From Lachnospiraceae bacterium (GTDB lineage Bacteria > Bacillota > Clostridia > Lachnospirales > Lachnospiraceae), in the NCBI GenBank assembly GCA_022797375.1, contig JAAWKM010000002.1, positions 1 to 63,025 on the forward strand: a stretch of DNA of 63,025 nt. Reading direction: 5' to 3'. Shown here piece by piece: positions 47,124 to 56,429 of the stretch; the first letter of the stretch is position 1; each line of letters starts with the position of its first letter. The translations under genes were made by a program, and so were the position numbers. The notes beneath the pieces are model-generated. The model ran no database searches. It saw nothing but the letters and a program-made list of their open reading frames with translations, and was not told the DNA's origin.

Positions 47124-47438
47124 AAATAACCCCCTCTTCATACTTCATATATTAAATATGATATTTTTGACCAAACGAAGAAAAGGAGCCATTCTTACTG
47201 AATGACCCCTCATATTTGTTGAATACCACCAGTCTGTTTACAGGCTATTACCATGCCAGCATAACCTGCTCTTCCTGGTTTTACAAATTCCGCACCAATA
47301 CCATCACTATCTTCATATAGTGGCATACCTGATATTAACATTCTAAGCCCATGTTCTTAATGCTTATATCCATTAGCAAACCTGTATGCCACTGATTTTT
47401 ATATTACCACCTCCCAATAAAAATTTTTACTCCATTTT

Positions 47439-47558
47439 TTATGAATCTCCCCATTCCATTAACCTGTCTTTAAATGCTTTTTTACTTAACCCCGCTAAAT
47501 AAACAGAAACATCAGGTGAAAGAATTTCATGGCCGTCTAATGGACACAAAATATCCAT
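47439..47558 (-). CDS. 39-aa small protein with G10 ribosome-binding site
   Basis: The frame MDILCPLDGHEILSPDVSVY ends LMEWGDS. The only ribosome-binding site is a run of ten G four bases upstream of the ATG. It begins 32 bp after the stop of the Cys-rich gene at 47591-47869, on the same strand. Slippage in the G run would alter translation strength without altering the frame. The rest of 47124-47438 contains no gene that I can support. Confidence 0.5.
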   Translation of the reverse strand: MDILCPLDGHEILSPDVSVYLAGLSKKAFKDRLMEWGDS

Positions 47559-47590
47559 TCTTCCCCCCCCCCTAATAGGCTTTTTCTACA

Positions 47591-47869
47591 TCAAAAGGGT
47601 AACTCTTCCGTGCAGCATTCAGGACACATGTTATGTCCTTTACAAAAGTTACAAATCTGTACTAAAAGATTTTCCATGTCATTCGGGAAATTATCCCTTT
47701 CCTCCTCCTTCTGGTTTATTTCCCCACATTCACAATGGGAGACCATGATAATTAACTGTCCGTTATATCCCTCCCCTTCTTCTTTCATCCTCTCTTCTGC
47801 CTTTTCCAGCAGTTTGTCCATCTGCCTCATCTCTTCCCCTGTTAAATAATCTTTTAAATTTGTACCCAT
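47591..47869 (-). CDS. Cys-rich small protein (92 aa)
   Basis: A helical N-terminus (LKDYLTGEEMRQMDKLLEKA) leads to CEC, CNFC and CPECC motifs that could form a zinc site. AAGGAGG sets the ATG at 47869. It is unknown, probably in an operon with the 39-residue protein. Confidence 0.6.
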   Translation of the reverse strand: MGTNLKDYLTGEEMRQMDKLLEKAEERMKEEGEGYNGQLIIMVSHCECGEINQKEEERDNFPNDMENLLVQICNFCKGHNMCPECCTEELPF

Positions 47870-47976
47870 TTTTAAAAACCTCCTTTTTTCTTTTTCCAAC
47901 AAGTTTCTTTTCTGTTGGTGGAATCATAATACCATAAACCATGAATATATAAAATTTGCGAAAATGGATTGAAAAG

Positions 47977-48181
47977 CATCAGCTATAGCTGAAACATATC
48001 AGGCATGCTCCTTCAAATTTTAGTCATCACCTATACCTGAAAATTAAATAGCATTTTTTTCCAAATTAGTCATCAGGTATAGCTGAAACCTGAATGATAT
48101 ACCAATCAAAAAATATACATCAGCTATATATGATGACTAAATCATGAATAGAAACCAAAACAGCATCACCTATACATGGGG
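47977..48181. repeat. Five phased iterons, candidate replication origin
   Basis: Copies of CATCASSTATANCTGAAA begin at 47977, 48025, 48071, 48118 and 48164, a steady 46-48 bp period. The first contains a perfect TCAGCTATAGCTGA palindrome. TAGTCATCA extends two of them. They lie upstream of the initiator candidate and in gene-free AT-rich DNA, the classic arrangement of an iteron origin. Confidence 0.75.
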
Positions 48182-48707
48182 ATTCCCTATATCAATTTTT
48201 TTGCCAGGTCTTTCAGCACAGAACTATTTTTCAGCAGAAAACCACTCTTTTTCTGTGTTTTCGTTGCTGAAATCATTTTATTTTCCTCAAATCCTTCTTT
48301 CCATCCATTAAATTGCTCTGATTTTTTCTTAGTTACCCCATAATCCTATGCCCTGCCACTACAATCTGTCTAAATTTCCCCCTGATTTTCTAAATAAACA
48401 ATCAATCTCCTGCCATATACAAAATTTTAAAATCATAAGGACAAAAAGTATTTTCAAATTTTCGCCTTTTTATACAAAAAATCCATGCACAAGGTATTTT
48501 TCCAGAAACCATTTAACGATAATACAGTCTTACAATATTTCCGGCTTGGATCAAATTGTGTATAACTTATTACACTTTTTCATAAATGTATCCCTTCATC
48601 TGTCTATCGTACTGATAACTTTATATTTTATTTATATTTCCTTTAGATATTATTTATATTTTTTACTGTCCATTAATAAAAAATCTCCCATTTTACATGA
48701 AAAAAAT

Positions 48708-48749
48708 ATACCCAACTTCAGTTTTTTTCGGAAACCTGAAGTTGGGTAT
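48708..48749 (+). promoter_or_regulatory. 14-bp perfect stem-loop before the initiator gene
   Basis: ATACCCAACTTCAG (48708-48721) pairs with CTGAAGTTGGGTAT (48736-48749). The GGAGG of the initiator gene starts six bases later. No T tract follows the stem, so it is more likely an operator or an RNA structure controlling translation than a terminator. Confidence 0.6.
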
Positions 48750-48764
48750 AGATGGAGGTCAATT

Positions 48765-49922
48765 ATGAAAAAAGAAATGGAAACAACAACTGTCCCGGCA
48801 ATCGCTATTCCGGAAATGGACAAAACAGAAGTAAAAAAAACTAGGGGCATCTACAGGACAAAAGGCAAAGCCGGGGATACAGACGAAATACCAGGCTACC
48901 TTCCTGTTATTACAGACAAGAACTACAGATATGCACTTACAGTGCACAAAAACGACACTGCATACATGCAGCTGCTTTCCCCAGGCAATGAATTAAATTA
49001 CAAAAATGATATCCTGTACCTGAATGGAAAATCAGTAAATTATGGGGAACTGAACAAAATGTCTACAGAAGATGGCATCGAAAAAATCAATTTTGTCCTG
49101 TTGTTAGAACTTTATGGTGTCATCCTTTGCAAGTTTCTTAAAAATGACAACAAAAGTGAGTGTATGGATGAGGAATTCACTGTATATTATCCAGGTCTTG
49201 CTTCCCGTTTCCGCAAACCAAAGAAGAAGAATGAAACACCTGGCATAAAAGCTTCAGATGACAACACTGATTCAGATGATGGGGATAAAAACAACAGGCA
49301 GAGACAAGAAGATGCAGATATCCTTAACAGGAATATGGCATTCTTCCAGAGAATGGCAGGAATTATAAACATCGATACAGCCCAGGTTATCCTGCCTGTG
49401 ATAACCGATTATAAATATGACTTGTGCAGCAACACTATCCGTTTCAGAAGTCCATACATGGCAAGGCTTTTAACAGAAATATTCAAGGCAAACATAAAAA
49501 AAGACAAGAATGGCAGACCTGTAATAAAGAAAAACGGGCAGCCTGACATGCTCCCATCCCATTCTTTCCTTGTAGATAAAAGCATCGCAAAAGAAAGGAA
49601 CAAAAAGGCGGTGGAGATTGTATTGATTTTAGTGGTCCTGATTGAAGAAGCCGGAAATACATGCCCACACATCAAAGCAAAAACAATAATTGACAGGACC
49701 TGTCTTTTGAAGCACAGCCTGGAAGGCCAGAATACGAGCAATAAAAACCTTATGTTAAAAAGGGCATTTTCAAAAGCATTGGAACTTCTGGCTAAAAAAA
49801 CTTCCATTAAACATACATATAAAGGCATACAGTTGCCTGACCCGGCAGTCGTCCCAGTGTCTTCCATGCTTGACATGGTATTCAGCTTCCCACATGGCAA
49901 TAAAAAAAGGAACAATGCTTAG
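48765..49922 (+). CDS. Candidate plasmid replication initiator (385 aa)
   Basis: The protein has a basic start, a central helical region (INFVLLLELYGVILCKFL) and a C-terminal half with winged-helix-like features (RNKKAVEIVLILVVLIEEAG, then RAFSKALELLAKKTSI). I do not recognise the family. The role is inferred from iterons upstream and DnaB-like and primase genes downstream. The start is the ATG after GGAGG; an in-frame extension of 139 codons upstream is rejected because it runs through the iteron-flanking DNA without a ribosome-binding site. Confidence 0.5.
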   Translation: MKKEMETTTVPAIAIPEMDKTEVKKTRGIYRTKGKAGDTDEIPGYLPVITDKNYRYALTVHKNDTAYMQLLSPGNELNYKNDILYLNGKSVNYGELNKMSTEDGIEKINFVLLLELYGVILCKFLKNDNKSECMDEEFTVYYPGLASRFRKPKKKNETPGIKASDDNTDSDDGDKNNRQRQEDADILNRNMAFFQRMAGIINIDTAQVILPVITDYKYDLCSNTIRFRSPYMARLLTEIFKANIKKDKNGRPVIKKNGQPDMLPSHSFLVDKSIAKERNKKAVEIVLILVVLIEEAGNTCPHIKAKTIIDRTCLLKHSLEGQNTSNKNLMLKRAFSKALELLAKKTSIKHTYKGIQLPDPAVVPVSSMLDMVFSFPHGNKKRNNA

Positions 49923-49937
49923 GTTTTAACAAATTTG

Positions 49938-50000
49938 GGAGTACTGTAGTAAATTTTGAAAATATCTTGGGGCACTGCAGCCAATTTTGGGAGTACTGTA
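49938..50000. repeat. GGAGTACTGTA boxes, left cluster
   Basis: GGAGTACTGTA occurs at 49938 and 49990, with a variant GGGGCACTGCA at 49969. The boxes and the CAAGGGTTT that follows reappear in the same orientation at 53443-53560. Confidence 0.7.
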
Positions 50001-50175
50001 ATGTTGTATTTTCCCCAATCCCTTATCTGGCAAGGGTTTCTGAAACAGGAATATCCTTTACTGCCATAATACCAGGTTATAACCGCACAAAACAGGCTGG
50101 TTGCTTTTTGTCCAGCCCTGGCCTATACTGCATGCATAATAAAAAATAAACCCTGTTTGAAAAGGAGGCATAAAC

Positions 50176-51279
50176 ATGACAAACCAAGTAAATACAGTGG
50201 CAGAACCCGTTAACAAGAACCAGCCTGAAGCCATAAAGGCATCATCCATTAAAAAAAATAATATGGCTGAATATTATGAGAAACAGTTTGCTTCTGATGT
50301 CGAAAATTTTAAAAACAGCGGCAGGCTAAAATCAGGATATGCCAATATTGATTCCATTACAAACCTTTATCCTGGATTATATGTCCTGGGTGCGATTTCC
50401 AGCCTTGGGAAAACTACATTTATTCATCAGATGGCAGAGCAGATAGCTGAATCAAAGGAAGAAGCAGAAACAAAACCGGAAAACCATGTGCTTTTTTTCA
50501 GTTTGGAACAGTCAACACTTGAACTGGCCTCAAAAAGCATTGCCAGGGCGGTTGCACAGGAAAGTGAAATAGACGGGCTGTCTTCCCTCCAGGTCAGGAG
50601 GTCTGACCTGGCAACACCCTGCATTGCAGCTGCCATTGATAAATGCAAAGCATATTCCGATAGAATAACCATCGTCGAATGCAGTTTCAGGGCAACCATT
50701 GATGACATAGCCGGTACCATCCATGAATATGTCAGACAGAATAATGTAAAACCTGTAGTCATCATTGATTACTTACAGGTAATACAGCCACCATTAGAAT
50801 CCTACATGACAACCAAGGACATGGTAGATTACCATGTCCGCAGGTTAAAAGAGTTACAGACAGATTACCAGCTTACCATGATTGTGATATCTTCCTTAAA
50901 CCGCCAGAACTACATGACAGCCATTGATTTTGAATCTTTCAAGGAAAGCGGCGGCATCGAATATACAGCAGATGTAATCTGGGGCCTGCAGTTAAAATGC
51001 ATACATGAGGATATTTTTTCAAAACAGAATAATGTAAACGAAAAAAGGAAGAGAATCAGGGAAGCAAAAAAAGAAATCCCAAGAAAAATTGAACTTGTCT
51101 GTTTAAAAAACCGCTTTGGGGTCAGCAGCTATTCATGCTTTTTTGATTACCTGCCCCATTTTGATTTATTTAAACCTGACCTCTGTGGCTTAGATATCAG
51201 TAAATTATCTGACTATAATACTGATACAGACGGATGGGCAAAAATCCCCAGGGAACTTGAAGGCAGCCTGCCATTCTAA
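50176..51279 (+). CDS. DnaB-like replicative helicase core
   Basis: The 367-residue protein matches the C-terminal ATPase half of DnaB: Walker A GAISSLGKTT (near 72), LFFSLEQS, Walker B VVIIDYLQV (near 193) and VISSLNRQNY (motif H4-like). The N-terminal primase-contact domain is missing, as in plasmid and phage variants. It likely loads at the local origin with the initiator. AGGAGG precedes the ATG. Confidence 0.85.
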   Translation: MTNQVNTVAEPVNKNQPEAIKASSIKKNNMAEYYEKQFASDVENFKNSGRLKSGYANIDSITNLYPGLYVLGAISSLGKTTFIHQMAEQIAESKEEAETKPENHVLFFSLEQSTLELASKSIARAVAQESEIDGLSSLQVRRSDLATPCIAAAIDKCKAYSDRITIVECSFRATIDDIAGTIHEYVRQNNVKPVVIIDYLQVIQPPLESYMTTKDMVDYHVRRLKELQTDYQLTMIVISSLNRQNYMTAIDFESFKESGGIEYTADVIWGLQLKCIHEDIFSKQNNVNEKRKRIREAKKEIPRKIELVCLKNRFGVSSYSCFFDYLPHFDLFKPDLCGLDISKLSDYNTDTDGWAKIPRELEGSLPF

Positions 51280-51336
51280 ACTTTATGGTGGGTTTCCATA
51301 AATAATACTATATTAATTTTCAGGAGGTGGTTTATA

Positions 51337-52212
51337 ATGGGTAACAATGTTTCAAAAGAGCAGATCAAGGCAGCAAGATGTGCAGATATATATGCTTTTT
51401 TAACAAAGCACCATAACAGCGGTTTTGTTTGCGAAGGTGACAGCATCAGGCCAAAGAACAACCATAGCATTTCGATTAGAAAGGGTTATAATGGCTATAA
51501 AGATTTTGCAACAGGGGAAACAGGTAATTCCATAGAATTTTTAACTAACCACATGGGTTATACATTCGTTGATGCAGTACAGGCATTGTCCAATGGTTCG
51601 CCAACAGCATGTTCCATGGATACACAACAAAATGGGATAAAAGCTGTCCCAGCCAAATTTCCTGAACCCGTAGATGGGAAATTTAAAAACCTGTTTGCTT
51701 ATTTATTAAATCGTGGCATATCTGTTGAAACTATTCAGATGTTGGTAGGACAAAAAATTATGTATCAGGAAAGAGTCAGGAACAACATTGTATTTATCAA
51801 TATGGAAAGGGATTTTGCAGAATTAAGGGGAACATATACCTTCGGGAAACCATTCCATGGCATAGTACCTGGCAGCAGGCATGATGGCTTCTGGTGGTTT
51901 CGGAATTCCCCAAATGCATCCAAATGCTATATCTGTGAAGCTGCTATTGATGCCATCAGTTTATATGAATTACATAAGATGCAGGGCAACAAGGAAGAAG
52001 CATATTATATCAGCATAGCCGGTGTTGCCAAACAGCCTGCCATCGACAGGCTGAAAAAATCAAAATACCATCTGGTAATTTCAGTAGACAATGATGATGC
52101 CGGGCAGCAATGCCGGGACAGAAACCCTGGACTGGAATATATCCTGCCAAAATATAAAGATTGGAATGAAGACCTGCAAGCCATAAGGAATAAACATATT
52201 GCTGCCGGATAA
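51337..52212 (+). CDS. DUF3991/TOPRIM primase-like protein
   Basis: The N-terminal region (YKDFATGETGNSIEFLT) is the zinc-less primase-associated DUF3991 pattern. The C-terminal TOPRIM core has CYICEAAIDAISLYEL with the conserved Glu and VISVDNDDAG with the DxD. It would synthesise primers. It follows the DnaB-like gene by 57 bp and has AGGAGG. Length (291) is typical. Confidence 0.85.
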   Translation: MGNNVSKEQIKAARCADIYAFLTKHHNSGFVCEGDSIRPKNNHSISIRKGYNGYKDFATGETGNSIEFLTNHMGYTFVDAVQALSNGSPTACSMDTQQNGIKAVPAKFPEPVDGKFKNLFAYLLNRGISVETIQMLVGQKIMYQERVRNNIVFINMERDFAELRGTYTFGKPFHGIVPGSRHDGFWWFRNSPNASKCYICEAAIDAISLYELHKMQGNKEEAYYISIAGVAKQPAIDRLKKSKYHLVISVDNDDAGQQCRDRNPGLEYILPKYKDWNEDLQAIRNKHIAAG

Positions 52213-52314
52213 CTGCTTTCATATTGTTCCAATTAATCATATTTGTTCTTGCAAGCAGTCATTTTAATACTCTTTTTTCATACAATGACAACCAGTGATA
52301 TTTACCAGTATTCC

Positions 52315-52346
52315 AAAACCCTGTTTATTATCTAAAACAGGGTTTT
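52315..52346 (+). terminator. Terminator of the replication operon
   Basis: AAAACCCTGTTT pairs perfectly with AAACAGGGTTTT around 8 nt, about 100 bp past the primase gene. Confidence 0.75.
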
Positions 52347-52400
52347 CTTATGCCAAAATCCATAAACTGTTTTATCATTCCTTAGTATGCCATCAACACA

Positions 52401-52443
52401 AAAAACCTGACAGAGCATTTTCTGTTCCTGCCCTGCCAGGTTT
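52401..52443 (-). terminator. Terminator of the minus-strand hypothetical gene
   Basis: On the minus strand AAACCTGGCAG pairs with CTGTCAGGTTT and runs into a T6 tract, 24 bp past the stop at 52467. Confidence 0.65.
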
Positions 52444-52466
52444 AATTCCTATATACCACATATCTG

Positions 52467-52901
52467 TTACCAGTATTTGATATCAACACACCTGCACTGT
52501 CTTATACCATCTGTAGCAACTCCCTTCCTTAAATCTAAAATACCAACACCATAATTATAAAAACTGGCAAATGCATCAACATAATTAAACAACAAAGGTA
52601 TGTATTCTTCATACCCCAACTGGAAAAAATACCTGTCTGTATATACCGCATGATCATAAACAGAAACTGATATGGCTGCTATTAATACCATATTTTCACA
52701 GTACCCAAGTTCGTCATAGCACATTGGCATATAACATGCCCCTCCTATGTTTTCATACAGCAATACAATCCCCTCGGTTTCCAGCCTGTCATATACAAGA
52801 ATATCCTCTGTAACCTGCAATGGGTATTTCCTTAATCTCTTCCCCCTGAGACTGGTATCCATTGGCAGCCCACATCCCTTTGTAATAGCACAATCTTTCA
52901 T
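52467..52901 (-). CDS. Unknown protein (144 aa)
   Basis: A Cys- and Tyr-rich protein (YENIGGACYMPMCYDELGYC) without a recognised domain. AAAGGA lies before MKDCAITKGC, which sets the start at 52901; ATGs at 52913 and 52928 are alternatives. It faces the replication operon from the other side and has its own terminator. Confidence 0.5.
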   Translation of the reverse strand: MKDCAITKGCGLPMDTSLRGKRLRKYPLQVTEDILVYDRLETEGIVLLYENIGGACYMPMCYDELGYCENMVLIAAISVSVYDHAVYTDRYFFQLGYEEYIPLLFNYVDAFASFYNYGVGILDLRKGVATDGIRQCRCVDIKYW

Positions 52902-53442
52902 TTTGTACACCATCCTTTCATCATTCATATGTACAATTGAAACAATACATAAATTCCCACCTGTTGTCACATATTGATTTTACCATATAATTCTAATATG
53001 CAATTTTTGCAGAAAAGAATCATCGCCTGTAACACCTGCTTCATAAACAAAAAAATCATTTTACAGTCTTCAATACAAGAAAAGATAATCAATTCCTGAT
53101 TCCAAACTTGTATCCTGGCAATACTTAATCTGGTATAATAAAATTACTACAATTAAAAAAAGAATCAGATTATCCAAGACCTGTATAAACATGCCAGCAG
53201 AGCTAATACTTCCAGAAGCCCCTGTGATTCTCTGATATGGCTGCATCCGTATAATTCTGCAGTCACAAAACCCTTACAGTAAATCCATCCTTTCCATGTT
53301 CAGCAACACCAGACAGCCTCCTGGTCTGGTAAACTTCATTTTTTCTTCATACCCGTAAACATTTTCTTACACGAAAGCATATATGTAAACTTTTCCTTAC
53401 AGAAAACCCAGCTTTGCATAGTCACAATCCACACTTGATTAT

Positions 53443-53515
53443 GGAGTACTGTAATAAATTTATGGAATACTGTAATTTAGTTTGGAGTACTGTAGTAAAT
53501 TTTTGGAGTACTGTA
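53443..53515. repeat. GGAGTACTGTA boxes, right cluster (candidate TnsB or initiator sites)
   Basis: Four boxes start at 53443, 53464 (GGAATACTGTA), 53484 and 53505, spaced 20-21 bp, with AAATTT between. The 20-21 bp tandem spacing resembles TnsB sites of a Tn7-like end, and tniQ ends 200 bp away. The left cluster is in the same orientation, however, not inverted. The rest of 52902-53712 has no gene. Confidence 0.65.
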
Positions 53516-53601
53516 ATGCTATGTTACCAGAAAGCCCCATTCTGCAAGGGTTTGAAGCACTTGGATCTTCTCTAATATTATATTATCTAATAATATAATA
53601 G

Positions 53602-53637
53602 CTGGGAGTGGTGGCTTTCTTTACCACCACCCCCAGT
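53602..53637 (-). terminator. Hairpin after the tns operon
   Basis: CTGGGAGTGGTGG pairs with CCACCACCCCCAG, 75 bp past the tniQ stop. A second AT hairpin (TATTATATTAT / ATAATATAATA) follows. Confidence 0.6.
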
Positions 53638-53712
53638 ACAATATAAAAAGAATTACGGGAATGAAAAGAAAAAAGGAATCTGCTTTTCAGTACACAGCAA
53701 GATGAATAACCG

Positions 53713-55188
53713 TTACAGCATCGGGTTCTGTGCCTGCAGGAGAGCCTTAATCTTTGCAGCCCTCTCTTCATCTGTAAATTCCCCCAAGTATGGGAACGAT
53801 GCAATGAAATTGTCTTTCCGCAGATTGGTAACACCCCTGATATCCCTCCAACTGATACCCTCCTCACCTTTACTCCCCAATAAATTCTGGTAACACCAAA
53901 CCACTTCCCTGGCCCAGTAAACCTCCTTTTTTTCTTCATACCCGTATATCACTTCCCTGCATTTGGGCAGATAATCAAATCTTTTATCTGGAAACCCTAA
54001 AGCCCTGCACACTGCATTAACTGTAACATGTCCAGGTCTGTCTCCATTATTGTAGTAGATCTGTTCACATATACTCCTGACCTGTTGAAGCATATCATTA
54101 TCCATCTTCTCCCAGTCATCCCTCCTGATTCCCTTTCTGCCAGAATAATCATGTTCTGCCCTGATCTGCACTCTGTTTGCATTCTTTACTGTTGTGGGGC
54201 TGCATCCCATCTTTCTTGCGATTTTATGGCATCCCAGCCCCTGTGCATATAACTGTGCCACCCTGTCATTAAAAATCTCCGTTTGTGTTCTCAGTGGCAG
54301 CTGGGGGTTAGCCAGATCATCTGCACTTATTTTCAGAAAAAATGCCATCTGGCAGATTTCATAAAAATCCCAGCGGTATCCGGTGAATACCTTCTGCATC
54401 TGGCTTAGCTTAGTAATCCCCTGGTTTGGCAGTTCTTTATAAAATTCCACAAAGTCTTGAAACAGCAGGGTGACATTCCTCATTTTTCCTCTTGCACTCA
54501 GATATTTAGTCCCTTCCAGACTTGAGTTTAGAAACTCCCCAATACCTGTTGTATTATCCATATTAACAGGTTTTTGGAACACTTCTGCCAGATATCGGGC
54601 AAATTGCAGTTCCAGCCCTTCCTCCACAGGTTCTGCTTCCATATCCTCAATTACAATCTCTGCCACATATAACCTCGCATGCTGTTTGCCTGATATTTCA
54701 ATATCTGTACTCTTAAGCCTGCAGTTATGCCTTGTACATATATCAACCCCTCTTATATTCGCCTGTCTTGTCCAGTATGCCTCCCCATATCTTTTTCTTG
54801 CTTCATCTGTACACAATGGACAATACTTTATATGCCTTGTCTGCCCGCTGGTTTTATTCTTGGAAACAGGTAACAGATTGTGTGCACCCTCCCCTGAAGC
54901 TGCCATTGCTTTTAATGCATTATACAGCCTGGCATTCCCGGCAAATCTGTAATATGGAAACATGGTATGGTACAGGACCAGTTCCTCCATTGGAATCATT
55001 TTCGTTATTATTCCTCTGGCAGTTGGATTCAGATAGTTAATGAATTCCACATCCGGTCTTGTATTCTTCCTCTCCAGCAAATCCTCAATGGCAAAGGCAT
55101 ATGCAGGATGCCCTGAATGGACAAAATACCTTGCAAACCAGCTGTATGCCAGTTCATCCTTATATATAGATGGCATAAATCCAATCAT
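53713..55188 (-). CDS. tniQ: TniQ/TnsD-type target-selection protein
   Basis: The 491-residue protein starts with the TniQ pattern (DELAYSWFARYFVHSG) and has a zinc motif (YCPLC near 121, then CTRHNC). The C-terminal half has a helix-turn-helix (LGCHKIARKMGCSPTTVKNA) and is long enough for a TnsD-type site-specific DNA binder. In Tn7-like elements it directs TnsABC to a target. No Cas genes are present, so RNA guidance is unlikely. Its start overlaps the tnsC stop by 4 bp, and GGAGG supports it. Confidence 0.9.
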   Translation of the reverse strand: MIGFMPSIYKDELAYSWFARYFVHSGHPAYAFAIEDLLERKNTRPDVEFINYLNPTARGIITKMIPMEELVLYHTMFPYYRFAGNARLYNALKAMAASGEGAHNLLPVSKNKTSGQTRHIKYCPLCTDEARKRYGEAYWTRQANIRGVDICTRHNCRLKSTDIEISGKQHARLYVAEIVIEDMEAEPVEEGLELQFARYLAEVFQKPVNMDNTTGIGEFLNSSLEGTKYLSARGKMRNVTLLFQDFVEFYKELPNQGITKLSQMQKVFTGYRWDFYEICQMAFFLKISADDLANPQLPLRTQTEIFNDRVAQLYAQGLGCHKIARKMGCSPTTVKNANRVQIRAEHDYSGRKGIRRDDWEKMDNDMLQQVRSICEQIYYNNGDRPGHVTVNAVCRALGFPDKRFDYLPKCREVIYGYEEKKEVYWAREVVWCYQNLLGSKGEEGISWRDIRGVTNLRKDNFIASFPYLGEFTDEERAAKIKALLQAQNPML

Positions 55189-56429
55189 ACAGCTACCTCC
55201 TCTACCAAAAGCCCTTGCTTTGTAAATAGTTCTATGGCATCTAAATTTCCTGCTCTTGCTTTGCCTGTTATTTCTGCAAACAGCAGACCTGTTTCTGGTT
55301 CATTTGCAGCCAGTTCTTTTGGAATAGTAATTGTTTCTTTACTGGCAATGGCAGAGGTCTGGCTTCTTTTGTTTGGCTTAACCTGTACAAAATCCTGTAC
55401 ATTTTTTAATCTCTCTTGATATGCCATCAGGATTGTTTCTTTGCTTAATTTCTCTTTTCCTGTCAGAATTGCAATCTGCTGTGCTTCCATCATGATTGAA
55501 ACCACTATTGCAATAATCCCGCCTGTGCATTCATACAGCAGATCAATCAGTTCAGGTGTCAGTTTAGATGGCTGTGCTACATACTGGTAGGAAAACAATG
55601 TTTCACAAAACTGTATAAAATAGTCATTACATGGCAGTGCAGAATACGATAATCCCACACTTCTCCTTGCTAACTGCATCTCCTGACCAAAGAACATTTC
55701 TGTCTCTGGGAGTCCCACCATGCATATAGACACTCCACTCGCATTTATTAATTGTGTCATGGAAGCCACAAGGTTAACCCCGCCCTTGTTCCTGCAGATA
55801 TTCTGGCATTCATCAATTACAATCAAAAGGATATTATTAAGTGCCACTTGCGAAACCGTTCCAATCAGGTTATCAATGGATGCCCTGCTTTTAACTGCAA
55901 TATGTTCGTAGTTTGTCCCTGTAGCCATATCAACCTGTGACAGAATTGCCAACAATAAACCTTTAACTGAACAGTCATGTGGGCACTGTACATTGATGCA
56001 GGGAATAATCTGTGCATATGGTTCTTTTGTTGCAATAAGCTGTTCCCCGCCAGACAAAGCTATGCTTTTTGCCAGTGCTGTGCTTTTTCCGATACCACTT
56101 GGTCCAATAATTGAAAAACTGTCTGAGCCTCCTAAAACAGAATGGTATCCCATACCCTGCAGCCTTTTGTGGTTCTGGTTTCCCTGCTGTATTGCATCCT
56201 TTGTGTGTTTCTTTTTTAATGAATGCAGCATTGCAAGATACACTTTGCTATATATTTCATAGCTCATTTGAGATGGCACATATATATCTGTCATGGCATC
56301 AAGGGCCATAAGCCTTGCACCAGCATCAACTTTACAAATTTTAGGATTGTAAACTGGAAGTGATAACATAGTTTTTTCCAGTTCCTGCCCCATCAGCATT
56401 TTAGGCATCTGTTCTATCAGGTTCTCCAT
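55185..56429 (-). CDS. tnsC: TnsC-type AAA+ transposition regulator
   Basis: The 414-residue ATPase has Walker A IIGPSGIGKST (near 110) and Walker B LIVIDECQNIC (near 200). It forms filaments that pass the target signal from TniQ to the transposase. It overlaps tnsB by 29 bp and tniQ by 4 bp. GAGGAGG precedes the ATG. Confidence 0.9.
   Translation of the reverse strand: MENLIEQMPKMLMGQELEKTMLSLPVYNPKICKVDAGARLMALDAMTDIYVPSQMSYEIYSKVYLAMLHSLKKKHTKDAIQQGNQNHKRLQGMGYHSVLGGSDSFSIIGPSGIGKSTALAKSIALSGGEQLIATKEPYAQIIPCINVQCPHDCSVKGLLLAILSQVDMATGTNYEHIAVKSRASIDNLIGTVSQVALNNILLIVIDECQNICRNKGGVNLVASMTQLINASGVSICMVGLPETEMFFGQEMQLARRSVGLSYSALPCNDYFIQFCETLFSYQYVAQPSKLTPELIDLLYECTGGIIAIVVSIMMEAQQIAILTGKEKLSKETILMAYQERLKNVQDFVQVKPNKRSQTSAIASKETITIPKELAANEPETGLLFAEITGKARAGNLDAIELFTKQGLLVEEVAV

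Noticed and set aside
48348-48764. N-terminal extension of the initiator candidate
   Set aside because: It has no ribosome-binding site and runs through a perfect hairpin; the ATG after GGAGG at 48765 is far better.
49938-53515. The two GGAGTACTGTA clusters as left and right ends of one small transposon
   Set aside because: Transposon ends should be inverted; these are in the same orientation, and no reverse copy of the box was found near tnsA or at the right edge.
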